A stretch of DNA of 26,117 nt from the NCBI GenBank assembly GCA_017542915.1, contig JAFXWI010000045.1, forward strand, positions 1 to 26,117, read 5' to 3'. The notes under the pieces were generated by a model. It made no database searches. It was given only the letters and a program-made list of their open reading frames with translations, and had not been told where the DNA came from. Origin of the DNA: Paludibacteraceae bacterium. GTDB lineage: Bacteria > Bacteroidota > Bacteroidia > Bacteroidales > Paludibacteraceae. The position numbers were made by a program, and so were the translations under genes. The first letter of the stretch is position 1; each line of letters starts with the position of its first letter. Positions 7,894 through 14,390 of this stretch are shown here, one piece after another.

Positions 7894-8373
7894 TCAATTC
7901 CTATTGGTCGCGGCTTTGAACTGTTCCAATAGACGCTGCTTTTTGAGCTCCTGATGAGCTTCATCCGCGTAGTTAGCAAAGGGATAGATGCTGATTCCGC
8001 CGCGAGGCATGAAATAGCCTGTTACCTCGAGGTACTTCGGATCCATCAACTTGACCAGATCTTTCATGATGATATTCACGCAATCTTCATGAAAATCCCC
8101 ATGGTTGCGGAAGGAAAAGAGGTAGAGTTTGAGACTTTTGCTCTCCACCATCTTCTCACGCGGGATATAAGAGATATAAATATGTCCGAAATCCGGCTGT
8201 CCCGTTTTGGGGCAAAGCGTAGTGAACTCCGGGCAGTTGAAGGTAACGAGATACTCGTTTTCAGGGTGTTTGTTCGGGAAGGTCTCCAACACGTCTGGGT
8301 TGTAATTATCGCTGTACTGCACGTGTTGGTTTCCAAGGAGGGTAACCCCCTGTAATTCATTTTCTGTTCGCAT
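7894..8373 (-). CDS. queF: NADPH-dependent preQ0 reductase
   Basis: 159 residues from the ATG at 8373 ([10 protein letters not shown]). A longer frame back to 8466 would begin upstream of the promoter and is rejected. Short (unimodular) QueF form: catalytic Cys54 and Asp61 in [13 protein letters not shown], the QueF signature [20 protein letters not shown], and [10 protein letters not shown] near the C-terminus. It reduces the nitrile preQ0 to the amine preQ1, which is inserted into tRNA. First gene of the operon, about 55 nt after the predicted transcript start. The leader has a 6-bp stem (8399-8404 with 8417-8422). Confidence 0.95.
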   Translation of the reverse strand: MRTENELQGVTLLGNQHVQYSDNYNPDVLETFPNKHPENEYLVTFNCPEFTTLCPKTGQPDFGHIYISYIPREKMVESKSLKLYLFSFRNHGDFHEDCVNIIMKDLVKLMDPKYLEVTGYFMPRGGISIYPFANYADEAHQELKKQRLLEQFKAATNRN

Positions 8374-8435
8374 ATTGTTTTCAGTTTTATTATCTACGAG
8401 AGTGGAAAAACAGTAGCACTCTTTCAAATCGGGTA

Positions 8436-8467
8436 CAAAGGTACTACAAAAATGGGACATATGCAAA
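8436..8467 (-). promoter_or_regulatory. Promoter of the que operon
   Basis: Minus strand -33 TTTG (complement of CAAA 8464-8467, in TTTGCATA), 20-bp spacer, -7 TACCTTTG (complement of 8436-8443). Confidence 0.75.
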
Positions 8468-8484
8468 TAAAAAAGGTTTTTTTC

Positions 8485-9222
8485 TCAAAAATCTGCAAAG
8501 ACGCGTGCTTTTTCCGTCACCTTTATTGGGAAACCTAACGGAGAAGAGAGGGAAAGGGCGTTGAGGGGATACGTGCGGCGGAAACGGAGAGGACGGGGAT
8601 CTATGGGCACGAAGGAAACGTCCTCGGGGCTTAAGGGCGAAGGGGACTCCGCGCTGACGCACGGAGCACTCAACAAAGATGGCTCGGATGTGGTGGGTTG
8701 CTCAGCGAGGGAGACTTCTTGGACGGAGGCTTGTTGGGCGGCGGATTTGAGGTCGCGGTAGATGGAGACGTAGACGTATTGATAGAAACGGGTATAGGGT
8801 TTGAGACCGGGTTCCGGCTTGGCGCCACCTTTGACGACATGGAAATAATGATGGAAGAAACGGAGTCTCCATTCAATGCCTTCCGGAGAGTAGTCGTGTT
8901 CGAGGTCGTGAGCGAGTTTTTGGGCGGTTTTGATGAGTTCGCGGTTAGCTATGCAGGCTGCAGACCAAGTCTTGGGGAAATGGTAGGTATAGAGTTGGTG
9001 TAAGCCACCAAAACGCGGGACACGGCGGACGATGATGTGTTTGCGGTATTTTTGACCTTGCTTGTGGGAATTCATCATTCCGCAGTAGTAATTGATGCCA
9101 TCAATGGGGTATAAATAGCGCACACCACGGGCGTGAACCTTGGAAACCGCGGGAGAAGGCACCTCTTGGAAAAGGGTGCTTGTTAAAAGCGAAAATATGG
9201 TTGTTTTTAGATGTTTGGACAT
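8485..9222 (-). CDS. Unrecognised basic protein with Ser/Pro-rich tail
   Basis: 245 residues. I do not recognise a named family. Residues about 25-165 look like a folded, His/Tyr/Arg-rich domain (HKQGQKYRKHIIVRRV, FGGLHQLYTYHFPKTW, LEHDYSPEGIEWRLRF, YTRFYQYVYVSIYRDL). After this comes an Ala/Gln/Ser/Pro-rich tail that ends in a basic-aromatic stretch (DPRPLRFRRTYPL). There is no signal peptide, membrane segment or catalytic motif. The gene has its own promoter (9393-9424) and an unusually long leader of about 160 nt. It has no visible terminator before the que promoter, so it may read into that operon. The tail is strongly C-rich on its coding strand, unlike the neighbours, and could be a later addition. 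From memory I suspect it is multicopy in related genomes, but that is untested. Confidence 0.65.
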   Translation of the reverse strand: MSKHLKTTIFSLLTSTLFQEVPSPAVSKVHARGVRYLYPIDGINYYCGMMNSHKQGQKYRKHIIVRRVPRFGGLHQLYTYHFPKTWSAACIANRELIKTAQKLAHDLEHDYSPEGIEWRLRFFHHYFHVVKGGAKPEPGLKPYTRFYQYVYVSIYRDLKSAAQQASVQEVSLAEQPTTSEPSLLSAPCVSAESPSPLSPEDVSFVPIDPRPLRFRRTYPLNALSLSSPLGFPIKVTEKARVFADF

Positions 9223-9341
9223 TGGCTGTAAACGTTTGTATATGTGGTTGTTATAAGGTGTTTATAAATAGCATGGTCTAGGATGCCTCCTTTCCGATCT
9301 CGATCCGCTCTGTATCCGGGGTCGGGCGGAGCCCTTGGGAG

Positions 9342-9373
9342 GGGTTAGTGGATGAGAGGGTTAGTGGGTGAGA
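9342..9373. repeat. 16-bp tandem repeat, two units
   Basis: GGGTTAGTGGATGAGA followed by GGGTTAGTGGGTGAGA, differing at one base. It lies in the leader of the hypothetical gene. Confidence 0.8.
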
Positions 9374-9392
9374 GGAATCCTGAAATCGGGTG

Positions 9393-9424
9393 CAAAGATA
9401 ATACAAAAAAATGATATATGCAAA
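9393..9424 (-). promoter_or_regulatory. Promoter of the hypothetical gene 8485-9222
   Basis: Minus strand -33 TTTG (complement of CAAA 9421-9424, in TTTGCATA), 20-bp spacer, -7 TATCTTTG (complement of 9393-9400). It leaves a leader of about 160 nt. Confidence 0.7.
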
Positions 9425-9497
9425 TTTTGGGACTTGGAAAAGTCAGAATAATGAGATTTTCGGGACGGAAAGGGGAGTTGGAGGGGAGGGAAAGAGC

Positions 9498-9514
9498 GGA
9501 CGATAGTATCGTCC
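9498..9514. repeat. Perfect 8-bp inverted repeat
   Basis: GGACGATA-G-TATCGTCC. With no T-run after it, it may be an operator or structure rather than a terminator. It lies about 70 bp upstream of the TonB receptor promoter. Confidence 0.5.
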
Positions 9515-9584
9515 TGAAAAAGAAGAAAGAAGCAGACTCATAATTGCGATAAAATCGCTATAATTCTCAAAAAACACCCGAAAA

Positions 9585-9616
9585 TTTGTGTATTTCAATT
9601 TTTTGTAGTAAATTTG
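9585..9616 (+). promoter_or_regulatory. Promoter of the TonB-dependent receptor
   Basis: -33 TTTG at 9585-9588, 20-bp spacer, -7 TAAATTTG at 9609-9616. It leaves a leader of only about 20 nt, too short for a riboswitch. Confidence 0.7.
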
Positions 9617-9641
9617 CAGGCTTTTTTGAAAGCGCAGATAT

Positions 9642-11819
9642 ATGTTTAAAAATTATTCTTTCAAAACAGGAATCCGTTTTCGGCAGTTCTGCCACAAGGC
9701 GTACGCCGCCTTTTGTTCGATCCACCGCGAGGTGAGCATCGGACACGTGGCAGGATACATGACCGATCTGGAGATGCTCAAGCATGGTAAGAGTGTAGCA
9801 GTAGCAGCACTCTGCGGCTTGTTTTTCTCTCCGGTCATGGCGGATGATGGTTCGTCAGGAACTGCGGATTCCGTTCCGTTAGGCAATCAGCCACTTAGTC
9901 TTCAGGAGGTGCTGGTTGTGGCTCACAAAGCTGAAGTTCATTCGGAAGCTTACCGTCTGATCACACAGGTGTCGCACGCCGAGATAGAAGCGTTGCCGAT
10001 ACAGACCGTAGCGGATATTTTACAATATCTGCCGGGTGTGGATGTGCGTACACGTGGTGCGAACGGCGCGCAAGCCGACATCAGTATGCGAGGCGGTACG
10101 TTCGACCAAGTGCTGATCATGCTCAACGGCGTGAGTCTGAGCGATTTTCACACCGGTCATTACGCACTCAACCTGCCTATTACGCCGTCTATCATAGAGC
10201 GTATCGAAGTGCTGCAAGGCACCTCGGCACATCTGCACGGCGCTTTCTCCGGAGCGATCAATATAATAACCGCTTCCCCCACACAAGGGAGGGAGAATGA
10301 TGTACGCCTCAAACTGACAGCAGGCATGAACGGTTTGGCACATCCGGAGATTGCAGCAAGCCTCTCCCCGACCCTCCCTAAAAGGGAGGGAGAAAGGTTG
10401 CAAATCAACATAGCAGCCGATTATTCGCGTGCAGAAGGCTATTTAGCGCCAAATCCCACGGAGAAAGAGGAGATCGCTTGTCGGAACTCGGATTTTCAAT
10501 TGGTGAACCTCTATTTCCAAACCCGTTGGAGAGGTCTGGACGTACAAGCCGGTGCCCAATGGAAAGATGCCGGACTTGGTATGGGTTACGGATTTGGCAG
10601 TCAAGATCAGTTTGACGCCACGCGTACCGCTTTTGCGTCCGCTAAATACGAGCATCGATGGGGCAGATGGCGGCTTGAAACACAAGCGGCATACCGTGCT
10701 AACTACGACCGATACGAATGGCATCGCGGACATCGGTTGTACGGCAATTTTCACTTTGCCCAGACCGCCTCAGCCTCAGTAGCCGCTCATTATGCTTCGC
10801 GCATAGGAACGACCTCTTTTGGTGTTGGCATTCGTAATGAGAATATGCACTCTACCAACCTCGGCGACACCATCAATCCCGATGGACAAGTGCCGACTGT
10901 GGAGGATTTTCCGCTGTCTAAAGTGCGTGTGTTGGATCTGGTGCGAGGAGGTAACCGTTTTCATGTGAACTACTTCGCCGAGCAGAGTTTTTATTATGCA
11001 GGTCTGTCCGCTTCGCTCGGTATCAACGGCACGTATAACACGCAGTTCGGACATCATTTAGGCGGAAGTGCCAACATCGGCTATGCTTTTGACAAAGGCG
11101 GCACGCTCTATCTGAATGCAAACCGTTCGCTTCGAATGCCGACGTTTACAGACCTCTATTACAACGCAGGTAACCAACTCGGTAATCGTGATCTCAAGCC
11201 CGAAGAAGCATGGCTCTTGTCCTTGGGTTACAAAGGCGAATGGAGGCCTAATCCCGACCCTTCCCTGAAGGGAAGAGAGAAAAAATACGGCGTTCTCTCT
11301 TGGTCTGCGGACGCGTACTATCGTTGGGGACGGAACATCATCGATTGGATCTATGTGCCCGAAGATGCCAAGCGACCTTTTCATGCGGCAAACCAACAAA
11401 AAGTGAACGCTACCGGTGTCGAGGTTTCGGTGGCTTACAGGCTGAATGAATGGTTGCGTTGTGTCTCAGTCGATTATGCGTACACGTATCTGGATATGAA
11501 CCTCAAAGAGTCGGGTTCGCGGTACTTGGACTACCTGAGTCATAAACTGACAATCCATTTGGAGCACGGTATCTACAAAGGTTTTGGTGCATCTTGGAGC
11601 GTCCGTTTTCAGAAACGCGAAGGACAGTTCAACAACGCCGAAGGTCAGGTGCGCGACTATCAACCTGTGTGGCTCTTAGATGGATCTATTTACTGGCAGA
11701 ACCACTACATGCGCGTTAGTGCCGAATGTACAAACATGACGCACGCACGTTATTACGACTACGGAGGCATCTTACAGCCCGGAGCTTGGGCGAAAGTAAG
11801 TATTCAAGCGAAGTTATAA
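9642..11819 (+). CDS. TonB-dependent outer membrane receptor
   Basis: 725 residues. An odd long N-terminus (residues 1-50, with a basic/aromatic stretch RFRQFCHKAYAAFCSIHRE) precedes the hydrophobic signal segment SVAVAALCGLFFSPVMA (51-67). The plug domain follows (about 90-215: VADILQYLPGVDVRTRGANG, SMRGGTFDQVLIMLNGV, VLQGT..., SGAINIIT), then the 22-strand-type barrel to the end. Similar leaders occur on Bacteroidetes TonB receptors, I believe including cobalamin-type ones, but nothing in the window fixes the substrate. There is no SusD-like partner. Three GC-rich palindromic inserts interrupt the coding sequence in frame at about residues 211-219, 240-250 and 536-545, two of them early in the barrel and one mid-barrel. 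Transcription ends at the hairpin 11838-11863. Confidence 0.92.
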   Translation: MFKNYSFKTGIRFRQFCHKAYAAFCSIHREVSIGHVAGYMTDLEMLKHGKSVAVAALCGLFFSPVMADDGSSGTADSVPLGNQPLSLQEVLVVAHKAEVHSEAYRLITQVSHAEIEALPIQTVADILQYLPGVDVRTRGANGAQADISMRGGTFDQVLIMLNGVSLSDFHTGHYALNLPITPSIIERIEVLQGTSAHLHGAFSGAINIITASPTQGRENDVRLKLTAGMNGLAHPEIAASLSPTLPKREGERLQINIAADYSRAEGYLAPNPTEKEEIACRNSDFQLVNLYFQTRWRGLDVQAGAQWKDAGLGMGYGFGSQDQFDATRTAFASAKYEHRWGRWRLETQAAYRANYDRYEWHRGHRLYGNFHFAQTASASVAAHYASRIGTTSFGVGIRNENMHSTNLGDTINPDGQVPTVEDFPLSKVRVLDLVRGGNRFHVNYFAEQSFYYAGLSASLGINGTYNTQFGHHLGGSANIGYAFDKGGTLYLNANRSLRMPTFTDLYYNAGNQLGNRDLKPEEAWLLSLGYKGEWRPNPDPSLKGREKKYGVLSWSADAYYRWGRNIIDWIYVPEDAKRPFHAANQQKVNATGVEVSVAYRLNEWLRCVSVDYAYTYLDMNLKESGSRYLDYLSHKLTIHLEHGIYKGFGASWSVRFQKREGQFNNAEGQVRDYQPVWLLDGSIYWQNHYMRVSAECTNMTHARYYDYGGILQPGAWAKVSIQAKL
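10273..10297. repeat. In-frame GC-rich repeat 1 in the TonB receptor (degenerate)
   Basis: CTTCCCCC, ACACAA, GGGAGGGAG. It encodes A-S-P-T-Q-G-R-E-N. Degenerate relative of the element at 10361-10390. Confidence 0.5.
10361..10390. repeat. In-frame GC-rich palindromic repeat 2 in the TonB receptor
   Basis: CCTCTCCCCGACCCTC shared exactly with 24391-24406, then a hairpin with 8-bp arms CCCTCCCT / AGGGAGGG. Encodes L-S-P-T-L-P-K-R-E-G. Confidence 0.8.
11247..11275. repeat. In-frame GC-rich palindromic repeat 3 in the TonB receptor
   Basis: CCTAATCCCGACC followed by CTTCCC-TGAA-GGGAAG. It is read in a different codon phase from copy 2 (N-P-D-P-S-L-K-G-R-E) yet remains open. Confidence 0.75.
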
Positions 11820-11837
11820 ACCGCAAAGGACATAAGA

Positions 11838-11863
11838 GAGGGGACGCCGTTTAGCGTCCCCTC
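11838..11863 (+). terminator. Terminator of the TonB receptor gene
   Basis: 10-bp stem GAGGGGACGC / GCGTCCCCTC around CGTTTA, followed by ATTATTTATT. Confidence 0.8.
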
Positions 11864-11883
11864 ATTATTTATTAACTCAAGCA

Positions 11884-11903
11884 CGGTTCTAATCACAGAA
11901 CCG
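11884..11903 (-). terminator. Hairpin after the secreted beta-rich protein gene
   Basis: CGGTTCT-AATCAC-AGAACCG, just beyond the stop codon at 11915. The T-run on the minus strand is weak. Confidence 0.6.
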
Positions 11904-11914
11904 AAGATCCATGA

Positions 11915-12967
11915 TTAGCGAACTTGTGCACCTTGGAGGTTGAACATCTTGCCGTCACGAACTACGTAAACAACACCGTCAACAACCACTTTCTGTGCCT
12001 TCTCGGTCAGAGTTACGTTCTCAATGCCCTGAGCATACTTATGAGTAGCGGTACCGTTACCAATCTCGATCTGAGGATCCTTACCTTCTTTTACATACTT
12101 CTGGATTTTACCCTTTACGTAAACATAGTCACCGGTCTCAACCAAGTAATCCGGAGTACAACGAAAAGCCTCAAACTCGCCGAAAGCACCTGCCTCGTCA
12201 GCCATGAACCAAGTTTGGTCGGTATAGCCCTCATTCGGAGCATAAGCCTGAACTACGTGACCTTTTACTACATAGTCCTCAGTTGTTTTTGCATTGTCTT
12301 CCAAAGCCATACCGATTGCAACAGCCTCAGCTACCGTAACGGTATCCAACTCAACAACAGGAGGAGTGACACCGCCTTCACCGCTTGCCTGACCACCGTC
12401 ACCCTCGATACGAAGATGAGCAATGAACTTCTGCGTCGGAACATTGTTGAAAGAAATCTTGATGTACTCAATGTTACCATCAGCCAGCGGGAGTTCAATA
12501 GCCGAAGTAATCAGCTTGTTACCCAACTCAGTAGCCGGAATTTCCAGCGCTGCACCGTTTACCTCAATAGCCATTTGCTCCAAAGTACCACCATTAGCCT
12601 CCGAAGAGCAAACATCAAACATAAGTTTACAATTCACTGCACCGGTAACGATAGCACCATCTTTACCTCCCAAGTACAGATAGTTGCTCTCAGCAACTTT
12701 TTCTTTCGAGAAGAAGAAACCGATAGAGTTATCTTCTGCGCCGTTCAGTTTTTTGTTACGTACAGAAACACCGTAACTACCTACAGAGTCGTACTCATAA
12801 ACGAAGTTACCCTTCTCATACCACTGAGTTGCATAAGGCCAGTTGTTTCCAAAATCAGCCTTGTTGATGTAACTGCCATTCTTGTCCAAAGACTCACTCC
12901 AGATAAGAGTAGCACTTGCTGAAACTGCGAAAAGCGCAGCAGCAACAAAAGTAAATAATTTCTTCAT
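11915..12967 (-). CDS. Secreted protein with beta-rich domain, OB-like domain and conserved tail
   Basis: 350 residues. The signal peptide ends at SASA (residues 1-19). Residues about 20-195 are beta-rich, with strand-like segments such as IEYIKISFNN, and resemble a carbohydrate-binding or lectin-like sandwich. A Gly/Val/Pro linker follows. Residues about 210-310 (TVAEAVAIG, YVVKGHVVQ, GDYVYVKGKIQKY) look like the OB-fold domain common in secreted Bacteroidales proteins. The end (ENVTLTEKAQKVVVDGVVYVVRDGKMFNLQGAQVR region) is a conserved C-terminal module like those on proteins thought to leave by type IX secretion. No enzyme motif is present. It has its own promoter at 13063-13094 and an 85-90 nt leader. 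Function and substrate unknown. Confidence 0.85.
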   Translation of the reverse strand: MKKLFTFVAAALFAVSASATLIWSESLDKNGSYINKADFGNNWPYATQWYEKGNFVYEYDSVGSYGVSVRNKKLNGAEDNSIGFFFSKEKVAESNYLYLGGKDGAIVTGAVNCKLMFDVCSSEANGGTLEQMAIEVNGAALEIPATELGNKLITSAIELPLADGNIEYIKISFNNVPTQKFIAHLRIEGDGGQASGEGGVTPPVVELDTVTVAEAVAIGMALEDNAKTTEDYVVKGHVVQAYAPNEGYTDQTWFMADEAGAFGEFEAFRCTPDYLVETGDYVYVKGKIQKYVKEGKDPQIEIGNGTATHKYAQGIENVTLTEKAQKVVVDGVVYVVRDGKMFNLQGAQVR

Positions 12968-13062
12968 GATTAATGAATTTTAATTGTTAAATAAAAAGTT
13001 GTTTTTTTATGTATATCATATGTTATAAAACATACTATTTGAGGCAACTCCTAATTCCGCTG

Positions 13063-13094
13063 CAAAGGTACAACTATTTTTTGACATAAGCAAA
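13063..13094 (-). promoter_or_regulatory. Promoter of the secreted beta-rich protein
   Basis: Minus strand -33 TTTG (complement of CAAA 13091-13094), 20-bp spacer, -7 TACCTTTG (complement of 13063-13070). Divergent from the response-regulator promoter 35 bp away. Confidence 0.75.
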
Positions 13095-13128
13095 TAAAAA
13101 GTGATTTTTTTGCATTTTTTCTTTTTTA

Positions 13129-13160
13129 CTTGCATAATTCAAAAAAAAGTAGTAATTTTG
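13129..13160 (+). promoter_or_regulatory. Promoter of the response regulator
   Basis: -33 CTTG (CTTGCATA) at 13129-13132, 20-bp spacer, -7 TAATTTTG at 13153-13160. The ATG follows 18 bp later. Confidence 0.75.
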
Positions 13161-13178
13161 TGCCCAAATTAGATTAGT

Positions 13179-14360
13179 ATGGCAAAAATCCTTATTATAG
13201 ACGACGAACGCGGTATTCGGAATACCTTGCGTGAGGTGTTGGCAGATGAAGGCTACGAAGTAGAAGTAGCCGAGAACGGCAAGCAGGGTCTGGAGATGGC
13301 GCAAGCCAAATCGTACGACCTGATTTATTCGGACATCAAAATGCCCGAAGTGGACGGTTTGGAGGTGCTTTCAAAGATTTCAGAATTCAGAGCTCAGAAT
13401 TCAGATTCGTTTGAGAGTATCGAGTGTCCCATCGTCATGATTTCCGGGCATGGAGACATAGAGACTGCCGTGCAGGCACTCAAGATGGGCGCCTATGATT
13501 TTCTGCTGAAACCGCTGGATCTCAACCGGATACTCATCACCACGAAGAATGCCTTGGAGACCAAGAACCTCAAACAAGAAACCAAACAACTGCGCAAGAA
13601 AGTAGCTACCAAAGGTCCGCAGATGATCGGAGAGTCGGCTGCTATCCAACGCGTACGCGATATAATAGATAAGGTGGCACCGACGGAAGCCCGCGTGCTC
13701 ATCACCGGTCCTAACGGAACCGGCAAAGAGGTGGTAGCACATCTGATCCATGAGCACTCGGCTCGTGCGAACGGACCGATGGTCGAGGTCAACTGTGCGG
13801 CTATTCCTTCCGAGCTGATCGAGTCAGAGCTCTTCGGACACATGAAAGGTTCGTTTACGGGGGCTGTCAAAGACCGCGCTGGTAAGTTCGAACAAGCCGA
13901 TGGAGGTACGCTCTTCCTCGATGAGATCGGCGATATGAGTCTTGCTGCGCAGACCAAAGTGCTGCGTGCCCTGCAGGAATCCGAGATCACACGCGTCGGT
14001 TCGGACAAAGCCATCAAAGTGAACGTGCGCGTCTTGGCGGCTACGAACAAAGACCTCGCTAAAGAGATTGCAGAAGGCAATTTCCGCGAAGACCTCTTCC
14101 ATCGTCTGAACGTCATTCCGATTCACGTTCCGTCTTTGAACGAACGTATCGAAGACATCCCGCTGCTCGTGGAGTATTTCACCGGCATGATCTGTGCCGA
14201 GCAAGGCATTGCTGTCAAATCCTTTGAACCGGCAGCCATCAAAGCCCTGCAACAGAAAGAATGGACAGGCAACATCCGTCAACTCCGTAACGTCGTTGAG
14301 CGTCTCATCATCCTCGCCGGTCCCAAAATCACCGCCGCCGATGTCGAACTATATGCATAG
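13179..14360 (+). CDS. Sigma-54-dependent response regulator (NtrC type) without a HTH domain
   Basis: 393 residues. The receiver domain (1-125) has D8/D9, phospho-acceptor D52 (YSDIKMPEVDG) and K111. The AAA+ domain (about 148-380) has Walker A GPNGTGKE (177-184), the sigma-54 contact loop GSFTGA (224-229; Ser in place of the usual Ala), Walker B GGTLFLDEIG (242-251) and arginine-finger region FREDLFHRLN (302-311). The chain stops at residue 393 just after NIRQLRNVVERLIIL, so the Fis-type DNA-binding helix-turn-helix is absent; I believe short forms like this are usual in Bacteroidales. An extra stretch of about 12 residues in the receiver (near 70-82) is encoded by a 7-bp repeat. No histidine kinase is in the window. 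recF follows after a 20-bp palindrome. Confidence 0.93.
   Translation: MAKILIIDDERGIRNTLREVLADEGYEVEVAENGKQGLEMAQAKSYDLIYSDIKMPEVDGLEVLSKISEFRAQNSDSFESIECPIVMISGHGDIETAVQALKMGAYDFLLKPLDLNRILITTKNALETKNLKQETKQLRKKVATKGPQMIGESAAIQRVRDIIDKVAPTEARVLITGPNGTGKEVVAHLIHEHSARANGPMVEVNCAAIPSELIESELFGHMKGSFTGAVKDRAGKFEQADGGTLFLDEIGDMSLAAQTKVLRALQESEITRVGSDKAIKVNVRVLAATNKDLAKEIAEGNFREDLFHRLNVIPIHVPSLNERIEDIPLLVEYFTGMICAEQGIAVKSFEPAAIKALQQKEWTGNIRQLRNVVERLIILAGPKITAADVELYA
13380..13407. repeat. 7-bp tandem repeat inside the response regulator gene
   Basis: TCAGAAT, TCAGAGC, TCAGAAT, TCAGATT. It encodes part of an extra loop (S-E-F-R-A-Q-N-S-D-S) in the receiver domain, between D52 and the conserved IVMISGHG strand. 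Confidence 0.8.
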
Positions 14361-14361
14361 T

Positions 14362-14381
14362 ATCCGCCAAGCTTGGCGGAT
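14362..14381. promoter_or_regulatory. 20-bp perfect palindrome between the response regulator and recF
   Basis: ATCCGCCAAGCTTGGCGGAT, two 10-bp arms with no loop. It starts one base after the regulator's stop codon and ends 9 bp before the recF ATG. Could be a protein-binding site or an mRNA hairpin. No T-run follows, so it is not a clear terminator. Confidence 0.6.
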
Positions 14382-14390
14382 CTCCAAAGA

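Larger units (their letters stand above)
9223..9584. other. Gene-free stretch: long leader of the 8485-9222 gene and repeats
   Basis: This part of the 420-bp gap holds no convincing gene. On the minus strand it carries the leader of the hypothetical gene, with AAGGAGG (complement of 9286-9292) 11 nt before a 7-codon mini-ORF MLFINTL (9251-9274). It also holds a small hairpin GGGC-GGA-GCCC (9324-9334), two 16-bp tandem repeats (9342-9373), a perfect inverted repeat (9498-9514) and a second one, GCGAT-AAA-ATCGC, at 9546-9558. Confidence 0.6.

Noticed and set aside
8394..8422. Possible preQ1 riboswitch in the queF leader (stem AGAGTG/CACTCT and CTAC/GTAG)
   Set aside because: The second stem would need to cross a 6-bp helix with a 1-nt loop, which is not feasible, and the A-rich tail pairing of known preQ1-I aptamers is not seen. 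Only a plain 6-bp stem remains.
8436..8466. Upstream start at 8466 for queF
   Set aside because: It lies within the promoter and would add 31 residues with no match to QueF.
9617..9641. Cobalamin or other riboswitch before the TonB receptor
   Set aside because: The leader after the predicted promoter is only about 20 nt and no B12 box is present.
11924..12922. 332-codon + strand frame opposite the secreted beta-rich protein
   Set aside because: The minus-strand protein has signal peptide, linker and conserved tail plus promoter; the + frame is a shadow.
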